A DNA stretch of 64,000 bases from Rhodospirillales bacterium. Its GTDB lineage: Bacteria > Pseudomonadota > Alphaproteobacteria > Kiloniellales > JACOMY01. The DNA is taken from assembly GCA_014324045.1 (NCBI GenBank), contig JACOMY010000007.1:24990-88989 (forward strand), written 5' to 3'. Shown here in pieces: positions 7,814 to 17,757 of this stretch (position 1 is its first letter; each line of letters begins with the position of its first letter). Both the position numbers and the translations under genes were made by a program. The notes below the pieces were generated by a model, which saw only the letters and a list, made by a program, of their open reading frames with translations, was not told where the DNA came from and did not search any database.

Positions 7814-9514
7814 TCAGCCGGCGGCGATATCGAGGTTCGGCTCCTTGCCAGGCGCGACGGGCTTTGGCCGCTTGGGGCTCCGGTCCAGCGGACGTAAAGC
7901 AGCTTGTGCGGCGCGCAGCTGCACTGTGAAGACCGAACCTTGGCCAGGCTCGCTGCGAATCTCCAGGCGGCCGCGATGGCGGTTCACAATATGCTTGACG
8001 ATGGCCAGACCGAGGCCGGTCCCGCCAAGCGCGCGCGAGCGGGCCTTGTCCACCCGGTAGAAGCGCTCGGTCAGGCGCGGGATGTGTTCGCGCGGAATCC
8101 CCTCGCCGCTATCGATCACCGAGACTTGGAGCGAAGGATGGATGCCACGCCCGCTGTCCCCGTGGGGCCCGCGCGCCCGCAGCGTGACCTCACTGTGGCT
8201 GCGACCGTACTTGATGGCGTTGTCGACCAAGTTCTGAAAGACTTGAAGCAACTCTTCCTCGTCGCCCAAGGCGAGGAGCGGACCATCTTTTTCTATTTCT
8301 ATCGCTAAGGTAACATCGCGATCCTCTGCCTTGAGTGAGAGCGCAGCGGTGACGCGCCGCAATAAGGCGGCAATATCCACCACGTCCTGCGGCGTCATGT
8401 GCTCATGCATTTCGATGCGCGAGAGCGACAGCAAGTCTTCCACGAGATGTGCCATGCGCACCGACTGCTCGGCCATAATTGGCAGAAAACGGTCGCGGGC
8501 CTCGGCGTCGTCGCGAGCCGGCCCGCCCAGCGTTTCGATGAAGCCCATCAGGCTCGCCAATGGTGTCTTTAGCTCGTGGCTTGCATTGGCGACGAAGTCG
8601 GCACGCAGTTGCTCGGCGCGCTTCAACGCTGTTACGTCCTGCAAGGCCAGCACGGCGATGGTGCCGTCCGGCAGGGCGAAAGGCAGGCGCTGTATGCGCG
8701 CAACCAAGTGCTGGATCCGGACGCCGGCGATAGTGAACTCCACGGTACGGCTCTCAGCACCGTCCAGAATCGCTTCGGCTGCCGATAGCAAGGTCGGTTC
8801 GCGCAGGACGGAGATGAGGTCGCTGCCCTCGATGTGGCCTTCGAAGATCTCCTGGGCGGCAGGATTGGCACGCGTGACACGGCGCTCGGCGGTTAAGGTC
8901 AGCAGCGGGTAGGGAATGGTCGCCAGCACCGCCTCCTTGCCGGCGTCGGATGCCGCCAGTCCTTGATGCTCCCGTTGGCCGGTACGGATCGCCTCGATCA
9001 CGCTGCCGGTCAGCGCACCGTCAATCAGGCTACCCACCGGCCACGGCGGCAGACCGGTCTGCGTGTTGGGCTCCTTTGCCCAAGGCACGACATGCTCCAT
9101 GAACCGCCGGACGTGTTGGCGATGACGCCGCAGCAGCAAGAGGCCACCCGTGGCACTGGCAAGAGTGACGATAATCAGCCCCTGCCACGTGAGCCAACCG
9201 GCGGTTTCTGCAAACAAGGCAGCTAAGCATACCGGAACTGTTATTAACAAAAAAGGAATAACAAAATTTTTTCTAAGTACTTTATAAAACATAAATTTCT
9301 GCTTGTCATACATAATTGCATGAGATTGTACGCCTCTCGAATCTATATATTGGTTATTCTGTGCCTTTAAAGCGTCAGAATGACTACTTTTTGTCGCTTG
9401 GGTGTTGTTTTGACGTGTCTCTTTCTGACCGGAAAAAAGGTCGACCATCGCCGGTTGGACTGGCGTGGGGGCAGCTTTTTTCTTGAGAAGAGCCAGCTTG
9501 CTCGTTCGTCTCAT
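7814..9514 (-). CDS. phoR: PhoR-like sensor histidine kinase (TM + PAS + HisKA + HATPase)
   Basis: DFVANASHELKTPLASLMGFIETL H-box, FQNLVDNAIKYG N-box, GGTGLGLAIVKHIV G-box; start uncertain (ATG at 9313 possible). Confidence 0.85.
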   Translation of the reverse strand: MRRTSKLALLKKKAAPTPVQPAMVDLFSGQKETRQNNTQATKSSHSDALKAQNNQYIDSRGVQSHAIMYDKQKFMFYKVLRKNFVIPFLLITVPVCLAALFAETAGWLTWQGLIIVTLASATGGLLLLRRHRQHVRRFMEHVVPWAKEPNTQTGLPPWPVGSLIDGALTGSVIEAIRTGQREHQGLAASDAGKEAVLATIPYPLLTLTAERRVTRANPAAQEIFEGHIEGSDLISVLREPTLLSAAEAILDGAESRTVEFTIAGVRIQHLVARIQRLPFALPDGTIAVLALQDVTALKRAEQLRADFVANASHELKTPLASLMGFIETLGGPARDDAEARDRFLPIMAEQSVRMAHLVEDLLSLSRIEMHEHMTPQDVVDIAALLRRVTAALSLKAEDRDVTLAIEIEKDGPLLALGDEEELLQVFQNLVDNAIKYGRSHSEVTLRARGPHGDSGRGIHPSLQVSVIDSGEGIPREHIPRLTERFYRVDKARSRALGGTGLGLAIVKHIVNRHRGRLEIRSEPGQGSVFTVQLRAAQAALRPLDRSPKRPKPVAPGKEPNLDIAAG

Positions 9515-9640
9515 GCTGTGCGCAGTCTAGCCCCGAAGATCCGCTGCGGGAACGCCCCTGTTGCAAGCCGCGTTACGAGCAGAACCGCTCGCGCAAGGAG
9601 AGCAGCTTCTCTAAACGCCGCGCAGTTTGGAACGAGCGAG

Positions 9641-10168
9641 CTAGGCCTCTCCAGCCGGCCCTGCCGCAGGGATCGCAGCGGATTCAACTGCTGCCTTGCG
9701 TTGACGATAGAGATGCTCGAAATCGATCGGCGTCAACAGGAAGGGCATAAAACCGCCGTCGCGGATCAAGGTGGCAACGATGGCACGCGCGAAGGGAAAC
9801 AGCATCTGCGGAGCATCGATCAGGAAGGCGCGCTTTGCCTCCTCCCGGGTCTTCTCAACGGTCAGGTTAGCGATGCCAGCATAGTCGAGCTCAATCAAGA
9901 AGGCGGCCTTTTCGGCGACCTGGGCCTCAACCTTGAGCGCTAGGATCACCTCGGCCAGTCGCTCCTGGATTCGATTGACCCTGACGTCAACCGAGACCGC
10001 GATCTTCGGACTGGTTTGAGTCTGGCCGAAGATAACTGGTGAGTTAGGATTCTCGAACGAGAGATCCTTGACATACTGGGTCAGGATCATCATTGGGGGC
10101 TGCTGCTGAGCGGCTTCCTGCCGACCGGAAGCAGCCAGCGCAGCAGCGAGCGTCTCGCTGTCGCTCAT
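9641..10168 (-). CDS. secB: Protein-export chaperone SecB
   Basis: ILTQYVKDLSFENPNSP ... ELDYAGIANL ... LFPFARAIVATLIRDGGFMPFLLTPIDFEHLY. Confidence 0.95.
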   Translation of the reverse strand: MSDSETLAAALAASGRQEAAQQQPPMMILTQYVKDLSFENPNSPVIFGQTQTSPKIAVSVDVRVNRIQERLAEVILALKVEAQVAEKAAFLIELDYAGIANLTVEKTREEAKRAFLIDAPQMLFPFARAIVATLIRDGGFMPFLLTPIDFEHLYRQRKAAVESAAIPAAGPAGEA

Positions 10169-10238
10169 AGGGGGGTGTCTTTCCTGCTGATTGCGGCAGC
10201 GCCTCTAGCATGCCGGCGGCGCCGGTGCAAGGAAGCGG

Positions 10239-11140
10239 TCAAGATCGACTCCAGCGTAACGGCATGAGGCCCTCTTCGTAAGGAAAACTAAGCAGGCGCT
10301 GAACGCCAGTCGCGGCGATCTCGATCTTCTGCTCCAGCTTGATGCCCTCGTCGCCGCCAACTTCGCCCATGTAGCTTTCCACGCAGAGCGTCATGCCGAG
10401 CCCAATCTCGCCGTCGTAACCGACCGCCTCCCAAGTCTCGGCATAGAAGATGGAGGGGTACTCGTCGCAGAGCCCGACCCCATGCATGACGACCGGGTAA
10501 CGGTTTGGGCGGCAGTTTCCAGATCTTGTCGGCGATCTCGCGCAAGCCGAGGCCCGGCTTTAGCAAGGCGATGTTGGTCTCGATCTGCTTGTAGGCCAAG
10601 CCGCATGGCCACTTCTGCTCTGTCGTCGGCTTGCCCGGACTGCAGCGAAAGGTGCGCGAGATGTTGGCGCAGTAGCCGAAGGGACCGATAACGTCAGTGT
10701 CGAACAGGTCGCCCGGCCTGATGGGATGCGCCGAACATTCCTGAAGCTAGGGATTGGTATGTCGGCTGGCGGCCATCGGGCGGGTCTCGATCCATCCGCC
10801 GCCACGGGCGATGTTCTGCCGGTGCAGCAGCGACCGGAGTTGTGGCTCTCGCTCATCCCCGGCCGCAGGGCCTCGCGCATAGCATTTGTGCCCACCTCAG
10901 CCACAGCAATGGCATGAGTCATCGCCAGAATCTCATGGTCCGACTTGATAAGGCGCGACTGCTCTATCGCTTCCTGCCCGTCCGGGCGGGTGATGTTTCG
11001 CGCTTTCAGAGCCCAGCGCGGACCCTCTCCAGCCGCTTGGCGCGCAGCAGCATCCATTCCAGGACGCCCGTGGTGTCCGTCTGGGCTCGGCGGCAGCGCC
11101 GTCTGCCTCTGCCCGAGTGCTAAAGTGAAGGAGCTATTCA
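10239..11140 (-). pseudogene. Decayed M24-family metallopeptidase-like protein resembling DMSP lyase DddP
   Basis: Frames must be spliced: IKSDHEILAMTHAIAVAEVGTNAMREALRPGMSE / LLHRQNIARGGGWIETRPMAASRHTNP*LQECSAHPIRPGDLFDTDVIGPFGYCANISRTF / MHGVGLCDEYPSIFYAETWEAVGYDGEIGLGMTLCVESYMGEVGGDEGIKLEQ; one in-frame TAG and at least two frameshifts. Confidence 0.85.
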
Positions 11141-11401
11141 ACAGGACCGGTCTCCCGTAACGCCCGCTGTTCTTCTCTCTCGTTTAGGCTCCGGTGCTTG
11201 TCGGCGTGCTATCCCCTCCAGATTCGACCGCATTGATCGGACCTTGGTCAGTCATGCAGATATCGGGGCTTTGCAGCGGTGAGGCTTCCGCTTATACACT
11301 GAGTTTCCCGAACAAGAGCGCGTGTCCGGTCCCTTGCACCGGCCCCAAGGAGGGGCGCCGAAGCCAATCGCTTCAACCGCACCCAGCAACTGGAGTTAAC
11401 G

Positions 11402-12016
11402 ATGTCGCAACCCCTGATGCCGAAGGCGACCGCCGTCTGGCTGATCGACAACACCGGCCTGTCCTTCGAGCAGATCGCCGAATTCTGCAACCTGCATGTC
11501 CTGGAGGTCCAGGGCATCGCCGACGGCGAGGTGGCCAAGGGCATCCAGGGTCTTGATCCGACCTTGAACAATCAGCTGACCAAGGAAGAGATCGTCCGCT
11601 GCCAAGGTGATCCCAAGCGACGACTGGCGATGCGCAAACAAGATCTGCCGGAACCGTTGAAGCGTGCCAAGGGGCCGCGCTACACTCCGGTCGCCAAGCG
11701 CCAGGACAAGCCGGATGGCGTGGCCTTTCTGCTGAAGCACTTTCCCGACCTTAAGGACGTGCAGATCTCCAAGCTCATCGGCACCACCAAGAACACCATC
11801 CAGACGATTCGCAAGCGCACCCACTGGAACACGCAGAACATCAAGCCGCGCGACCCAGTACTGCTGGGGCTCTGCACCCAGACTGAGCTTAATGCTGCGG
11901 TCGATCAGGCCGCGAAGGTGAAGGCATGCGAGGTCACGAAGGTGGCGGCGCAAAAGGCGCTGGAGGAGAATTTGGACGACGACTTACCAGACGCCCCCGC
12001 GCCAAGACCTTCCTAA
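11402..12016 (+). CDS. trcR: DUF1013 family cell-cycle transcriptional regulator TrcR
   Basis: PLMPKATAVWLIDNTGLSFEQIAEFCNLHVLEVQGIADGEVAKGIQGLDP...KPDGVAFLLKHFPDLKDVQISKLIGTTKNTIQTIRKRTHWN. Confidence 0.9.
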   Translation: MSQPLMPKATAVWLIDNTGLSFEQIAEFCNLHVLEVQGIADGEVAKGIQGLDPTLNNQLTKEEIVRCQGDPKRRLAMRKQDLPEPLKRAKGPRYTPVAKRQDKPDGVAFLLKHFPDLKDVQISKLIGTTKNTIQTIRKRTHWNTQNIKPRDPVLLGLCTQTELNAAVDQAAKVKACEVTKVAAQKALEENLDDDLPDAPAPRPS

Positions 12017-12029
12017 CTGCGACCCGGTC

Positions 12030-12290
12030 TAGCGCCCTATTAGCGATCGCGGGCACGGTACGCATTAAGGCTAAGGCCGGTGGCCTGGAGATAGTGCGAG
12101 GCCAGCGGTGGAAAATAGTGGTAACCCAGTCCCGAGCTGAGAAAGGCTGCCTGCTCTATACCTATGCTGCCGACGTACTGGATCCAAAGTCATCCCTGTC
12201 GTCGAGTTGAAGGCTCACGCGGCCAGCGCCCCGTTATCTCCGACTGCAATCTCCCGCAGAAAACGAGGTAGTCATTGTGCCCGCCTATGC
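12030..12290 (+). pseudogene. Possible remnant of an antibiotic-biosynthesis-monooxygenase (ABM)-like small protein
   Basis: SALLAIAGTVRIKA...TQSRAEKGCLLYTYAADVLDP then frameshift to VIPVVE; pattern typical of ABM quinol monooxygenases. Confidence 0.4.
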
Positions 12291-12912
12291 CGTTTGGCCT
12301 TGACGGTTGCTGTACCGATTCTGCCGCTGCGGATGGCCTTCTTCCTCGCTAGCGCGGGTATAGTCTCCGTCTCGGACCGGGCAAGTATCTGCTTACTGCG
12401 GTGAGAATTCTTGGTGTAGATCGAGTCACCGCTGCCTTGAGTCTGCTGTCGCCAGATGGTCTGAGTCCAGCTGCCCCGCCTCATGCCAAAGCTGCCGTTC
12501 GAAGGCCACTGGTCTTTGGCGTTGGCTGGGAAAGGCAGGTCATCGCGATGCAGCGGACAAGCGTCCGGGTTCTTGAACGCGGGGGACGTTCCCAAAGGCG
12601 TCATTGGAAGCTTTGTCTGCATTTACGGGCAGAGCATCGACATATGATCTGGCGCTTCGCCTTGGTTCCGGGCAGCGCCGCCGCCAGACCATAGACGGCA
12701 CCAGCGGCAAGTTTGAATGCCTGACCGGCGCCGGCACGGCGACCGGCAAGGTTCTGCAGGGGAATGGGGAATCTTCCGCTGGGAAGGGGAGATCGTGCGC
12801 TCCGAATAGCGGGATGGGAGTCTGCGCTCACCCCTTGCCAAGGCTTCTGCAGCCTGCCCACTATTGCGCCTAAACTGACAAGTAAGCGCCTAGGGGAGGA
12901 TGTCCGGAGCGC

Positions 12913-14541
12913 ATGAGTGAGCACAATCCCTTCGAAGAAAATCTGGAGCCGGGTCCAGCCAACCACGTCCCCTTGACGCCGCTGACCTTCCTGGAGCGAG
13001 CAGCCGAGGTTTTCCCGGGGCGCACCGCCTTGCTGCACGGCCCAATTGCGCGCAGCTGGCGCGAGGAGCTAGAGCGCTGCCGGCGCTTGGGCTCGGCCTT
13101 GAGGGCGCGGGGCATCGGGCGCGACGATACCGTGGCCATCGTCGCCCCCAACACGCCGCCCCTGTTCGAGGCCCACTTCGGCGTAGCGCTGGCGGGCGCG
13201 GTACTCAACGCCATCAACACCCGCTTGGATGCCGCAACCGTGGCCTTCATCCTGAAACACGGCGAGGCCAAGGTCTTCCTGGTCGATCCGGGCCTGATCG
13301 ATCTCGCCCGCCAAGCCCTGGCGCTCTGCGCGACGCCGCCGCTCGTGGTGGCGCTGGACGACCCCTTCGTTCCCATGACCGAGGGTTTCGGGGATGTCAC
13401 CTACGAGGCCCTGTTGGCCGAGGGCGACCCGCAGGATCCCGGCATCTGGCCGGAAGACGAGTGGCAAGCGATCGCACTGAACTACACCTCCGGCACCACC
13501 GGCGACCCCAAAGGCGTGGTCTATCATCATCGCGGCGCCGCGCTGCTGGCCTACGGCAACGTCATGACCTGGGATATGGCACCCCATCCGGTCTATCTCT
13601 GGACCCTACCGATGTTCCATTGCAACGGCTGGTGCTTCCCCTGGACCGTCACCGCGCTGGCCGGCACGCATGTCTGTCTGCGCGCAGTGGAAGCGGCGGA
13701 GATCTATCGCCTGATCGCCGAGGCCGGAGTGACCCATCTCTGCGGCGCGCCCATCGTCATGCAGATGCTGATGAATGCCGGCGCGGCAGAACACCGCGAC
13801 TTCGGCGGGCGCGTGGTGCAGTTCATGACCGCCGGAGCCGCCCCGCCGGCGGCGCTCCTGGAGCGCATGACCAGCTACGGTTTCGCCGTCACCCACGTCT
13901 ACGGCCTAACCGAAGTCTACGGCCCTGCCGTGGTCTGCGACTGGAAGCCGGAATGGAACGGCCTGTCCTTGGACCAGCAAGCGCGGATCAAGGCCCGCCA
14001 AGGCGTGACCTATCCCGTGCTGGAAGAAATGATGGTTGCCAATCCCGAGACCTTGGAGCCGCTGCCACGCGACGGCCAGAGCTTGGGCGAGGTCATGCTG
14101 CGCGGCAACGTGGTCATGAAGGGCTATCTGAAGAATCCCAAAGCAACCGAGGAAGCCTTTGCCGGCGGTTGGTTTCATACCGGCGACCTGGGGGTCTGGC
14201 ATCCTGACGGCTACATCGAGTTGAAGGACCGCTCCAAGGACATCATCATCTCCGGCGGCGAGAATATCTCCTCGATCGAGGTGGAAGGCGCCCTTTACCG
14301 TCACCCGGCCGTCGCCGCCTGTGCCGTGGTCGCCAAGCCGGACGAACGCTGGGGCGAGATCCCTTTCGCCTTCGTCGAGTTGCGCGATGGCATGACTGCG
14401 ACCGCAGAAGAACTGCTGGAGCACTCCCGCCATCACCTGGCCCGATTCAAGGTGCCCAAGGGTTTCGCCTTCATGGCGATCCCAAAGACTTCGACCGGCA
14501 AGATCCAGAAATTCGCCCTCAGAGAGAAGGTGAAGATCTGA
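12913..14541 (+). CDS. AMP-dependent acyl-CoA synthetase/ligase (medium-chain/AlkK-DmdB-like)
   Basis: NYTSGTTGDPKGVVYHHRG P-loop, GLTEVYGPAV, YIELKDRSKDIIISGGENISSIEVE, PKTSTGKIQKF. Confidence 0.92.
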   Translation: MSEHNPFEENLEPGPANHVPLTPLTFLERAAEVFPGRTALLHGPIARSWREELERCRRLGSALRARGIGRDDTVAIVAPNTPPLFEAHFGVALAGAVLNAINTRLDAATVAFILKHGEAKVFLVDPGLIDLARQALALCATPPLVVALDDPFVPMTEGFGDVTYEALLAEGDPQDPGIWPEDEWQAIALNYTSGTTGDPKGVVYHHRGAALLAYGNVMTWDMAPHPVYLWTLPMFHCNGWCFPWTVTALAGTHVCLRAVEAAEIYRLIAEAGVTHLCGAPIVMQMLMNAGAAEHRDFGGRVVQFMTAGAAPPAALLERMTSYGFAVTHVYGLTEVYGPAVVCDWKPEWNGLSLDQQARIKARQGVTYPVLEEMMVANPETLEPLPRDGQSLGEVMLRGNVVMKGYLKNPKATEEAFAGGWFHTGDLGVWHPDGYIELKDRSKDIIISGGENISSIEVEGALYRHPAVAACAVVAKPDERWGEIPFAFVELRDGMTATAEELLEHSRHHLARFKVPKGFAFMAIPKTSTGKIQKFALREKVKI

Positions 14542-14765
14542 TCGTCATCCCCCCGGGCAGCGTAAGGCCGGCGTTGCGGGCCTAGAGCTTTTGACGGCGC
14601 GTCGTCTTCGCCGCCGAGGCCCGATCTTGGAGGCGGCGGGCCGGCCTCGCGTGTCACCGATCGAAGTAAGCAGAGAGCGGAACTGAAGACTCATCGCGAT
14701 CTCTGCCCGCTTCGCCGGACGAGGCCCTTGCGCAAAGCTTAAATAAGGCGCTAGATCGTTATTGA

Positions 14766-14777
14766 TTGAACGCTCAA
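14766..14777. promoter_or_regulatory. TTGAACGCTCAA inverted repeat, candidate TetR/BetI-like operator upstream of the Rieske oxygenase
   Basis: Shares half-sites TTGAAC and GCTCAA with the palindrome at 4758-4775. Confidence 0.45.
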
Positions 14778-14797
14778 CAAATAGAGAAACGAAGGTG

Positions 14798-15994
14798 ATG
14801 TTGACCCAAGACGCTTTGCATAATCCGCCACAGGGCTGGGACCGCAGAGGTCTGCCCGGTTGGACTTACTTCAACGAAGAGCTCTATCAGCTGGAGCAGG
14901 AGGCGCTGTTCCGCCGCCAGTGGCAGCTAGCCTGCCATATCAGTGACATTCCCGATCCCGGCGACTTCATAACCTTCGATATCGCCGACGAGCGAGCGCT
15001 GATCGTGCGCGGCAAGGATGGGGTCGTCCGCGCCTTCCACAACCTCTGCCGGCACCGTGGTTCACGGGTCGTGGCAAGCACGCGCGGGCACTGCAAGCAT
15101 GCGCTGACCTGCCCCTATCACGGCTGGGCCTTCGGCCTGGACGGCCATCTGATCGGGCCGGCCAAACCGGGCAGCTTCCCGGATCTAGATAAGGTCGAGT
15201 GGGGCCTGAAATCGGTCGAGATGGAGATATGGCAAGGCTTTGTCTTCGTGCGCTTCAAGCCTAGCGCCCAGCCTTCGGTGGCCCGGATTCTAGCCCGCTT
15301 CGAGGCTGAGGTTGCCCTTTATAATCCAGAGATCTATGTCCCCTCGCAAGGGGCTGCGCCCTATGGCGAGACTGCAGTCAATTGGAAGTCGGTACGCGAT
15401 GTCGACAACGAGGGCTATCACGTGCCCAAGGCTCATCCTGGCCTGCAGGACCTCTACGGCCACCACTACATCGATGAGCCCTTTGTCGAGGGCGCCAGCC
15501 GTTCGGTTGGCGTTTTCAACAAGACGCCAAACAAGATTTGGAGTGTGCGCGCCTATCGCAACCTTTTGCCGGAACCTACCTGGTTACCCGAAAGCCACCG
15601 TGATGCCTGGCTCTACATCGGCCTCTTCCCCAACACGGTGATGAGCTTCTATCCGGACTCCATCAACTTCTATCAGGATCTGCCCGATGGGGTTGGCAAC
15701 ACCAAGCTGCGCGGCGGCACCTATCGCCATTGCGAAGAAAGCCGTGCCCTGCGTGCAGCGCGCTATCTCAGTGCCCGGATTGATCGCATAACAAGCGATG
15801 AAGACCAAATGCTCACGATTTGGTCTTGCGAAGCGGCGCGGTCCAGTGGCTACGATGGGATCATCCTTAGCGATCTTGAGTACGGGGTGAAGACCTATCA
15901 TGATCATCTCCGCGCACTGCTTCCGGTCTACAAACTTGAAGAGGAGCCAGCGCGGGGTACTTTACCGGAGCGGAATCGGGCCCTGGCCGCGTAA
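14798..15994 (+). CDS. Rieske non-heme iron oxygenase alpha subunit (GbcA/glycine-betaine or stachydrine demethylase-like)
   Basis: CRHRGSRV...CPYHGWAF Rieske motif and DVDNEGYHVPKAHPGL iron site. Confidence 0.87.
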   Translation: MLTQDALHNPPQGWDRRGLPGWTYFNEELYQLEQEALFRRQWQLACHISDIPDPGDFITFDIADERALIVRGKDGVVRAFHNLCRHRGSRVVASTRGHCKHALTCPYHGWAFGLDGHLIGPAKPGSFPDLDKVEWGLKSVEMEIWQGFVFVRFKPSAQPSVARILARFEAEVALYNPEIYVPSQGAAPYGETAVNWKSVRDVDNEGYHVPKAHPGLQDLYGHHYIDEPFVEGASRSVGVFNKTPNKIWSVRAYRNLLPEPTWLPESHRDAWLYIGLFPNTVMSFYPDSINFYQDLPDGVGNTKLRGGTYRHCEESRALRAARYLSARIDRITSDEDQMLTIWSCEAARSSGYDGIILSDLEYGVKTYHDHLRALLPVYKLEEEPARGTLPERNRALAA

Positions 15995-16030
15995 CGGCCT
16001 AGAGGCAGCCCACAGCGGGACGAGGGTTAG

Positions 16031-16945
16031 GTGAGCGCCGTTCCGGCAGAGGGAAAGCCACTGCTGGGCGGGCGTTTCCGATTCTGGCTGAAGAGCGAGG
16101 AGGCCAGCGGCTTCAAGCTCTTGAGCCCCGCCTTCCTTTATGCGCTCGTCATGCTGGCGGCGCCCTTGGCGATGGTGGTGGTGATCAGTTTCTGGACCCA
16201 GGAACTGATCGATTTCGATCGTAGCTTCACCTTGAAAAACTACGAAGAGGCCTGGACCGATCCGATCTACCGGGTCTTGATGCTGCGCTCACTGGCGATT
16301 TCCGGCATCGTGACCGTGACCACGGTGATCCTAGCTTTTCCCATCGCCTACTTCGTCTCCTTCCACGTCAAGCACCATAAGCCGCTGTGGATCCTGCTGA
16401 TCACCATTCCCTTCTGGACCAGCTACTTGCTGCGCGTGTTTCTGTGGAAGGTGATCCTAGGCTACAACGGCGTCTTGAATTCCGGTCTTATCGAACTGGG
16501 GCTGATAGAAGAGCCGCTGACTTTCATCCTCTACAATGCAACCACGGTAGTCATCACCTTGGCCCACGCTTGGGCACCCTTTGCGATTTTGCCGATCTTC
16601 GTCTCTCTTGAGAAGATCGACCGCAGCCTCTTGGAGGCTGCGGAAGATCTGGGCGACGGTCCGATCCAACGCTTCTTCCGGGTTACCTTGCCCTTGGCGA
16701 TGCCCGGCGTGATCGCCGCTTCGCTGATCGTCTTTATTCCCACGGTTGGCGACTACGTCACGCCGCGTCTGGTCGGCGGCAACAGCGGCCTGATGATCGC
16801 CAACATCATCCAGCTGCAGTTCGGTCAGGCCAGCAACGCACCACTGGGCGCCGCCCTCGCGCTGTCGGCCATGGTGATCGTGGCCGCCATCTCGGTGCTC
16901 ATCGTGTGGAGCAGCCGACGTTTCACCAAGAGACAAGCCAGGTGA
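16031..16945 (+). CDS. ABC transporter permease (PotB-like)
   Basis: Hydrophobic protein with EAA loop LEAAEDLGDGPIQRFFRVTLPLAMPGV. Confidence 0.88.
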   Translation: MSAVPAEGKPLLGGRFRFWLKSEEASGFKLLSPAFLYALVMLAAPLAMVVVISFWTQELIDFDRSFTLKNYEEAWTDPIYRVLMLRSLAISGIVTVTTVILAFPIAYFVSFHVKHHKPLWILLITIPFWTSYLLRVFLWKVILGYNGVLNSGLIELGLIEEPLTFILYNATTVVITLAHAWAPFAILPIFVSLEKIDRSLLEAAEDLGDGPIQRFFRVTLPLAMPGVIAASLIVFIPTVGDYVTPRLVGGNSGLMIANIIQLQFGQASNAPLGAALALSAMVIVAAISVLIVWSSRRFTKRQAR

Positions 16946-17757
16946 GACAGGGACGCTGGCTCAAGGTCTATTCGTTGACCTATTTGGTCTTCATCTACGC
17001 ACCGGTGCTGTTGCTTCCGATCTTCGCCTTCAACGACAGCGCCATCGTCGCCTTCCCGCTGACCGGCTTCACCACCAAGTGGTTCGAAGAGCTGTGGAGC
17101 GCCACGGTGATGCACGAGGCCTTGTGGAACAGTCTCTACGTCGGCATCGCCACCGCAGTGCTATCCACGGTGTTCGGTACCTGTGCGGCCAGGGCCTCTA
17201 CCCGCTTCGACTTCCGCGGCAAGAAGGCGGCGATGGGCTTCATCATGCTGCCCCTGGTGCTGCCGGAGATCATCGTCGCCGTGGCACTGGTCGTGGTGCT
17301 GGTCCAAATGGGGATCTCGCTGTCGCTCTTCGCCGTGGTACTGGGTCATGTGCTGATCTGCACGCCCTTCTCCATCGCTATCCTGTCCTCTGCCTTCAAC
17401 AATCTGGATCTAAGTCTGGAGGAGGCCTCGCTGGATCTGGGCGAGACCCCCTTCAGCACTTTCTTTCGCGTGACCTTGCCCTTGGTGGCGCCGGGTATCG
17501 TTTCCAGTCTTCTGATCTCCTTCACCATCTCGCTCGACGAGTTCATCATTGCCTTCTTCCTGACCGGCACCGACCCCACCCTGCCGGTCTATATCTGGAG
17601 CCAACTGCGCTTCACCGCCAAGCTGCCGGGGGTGGTGTCCTTGGGCTCGCTGTTGCTCTTGGCCTCGCTGATCCTGCTGTTGGCGGCCGAGTACTTCCGG
17701 CGACGGGCGAACAAGAAGGCTGGCACCGAAGGCGACGGCACCGGAGGATTCCTGTGA
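16942..17757 (+). CDS. ABC transporter permease (PotC-like)
   Basis: EAA loop LEEASLDLGETPFSTFFRVTLPLVAPGI; GTG start overlapping the previous stop. Confidence 0.88.
   Translation: MRQGRWLKVYSLTYLVFIYAPVLLLPIFAFNDSAIVAFPLTGFTTKWFEELWSATVMHEALWNSLYVGIATAVLSTVFGTCAARASTRFDFRGKKAAMGFIMLPLVLPEIIVAVALVVVLVQMGISLSLFAVVLGHVLICTPFSIAILSSAFNNLDLSLEEASLDLGETPFSTFFRVTLPLVAPGIVSSLLISFTISLDEFIIAFFLTGTDPTLPVYIWSQLRFTAKLPGVVSLGSLLLLASLILLLAAEYFRRRANKKAGTEGDGTGGFL

Noticed and set aside
12200-12900. Several short ORFs on both strands upstream of the acyl-CoA synthetase
   Set aside because: Mutually overlapping, no motifs, no credible ribosome-binding context; treated as intergenic or degraded
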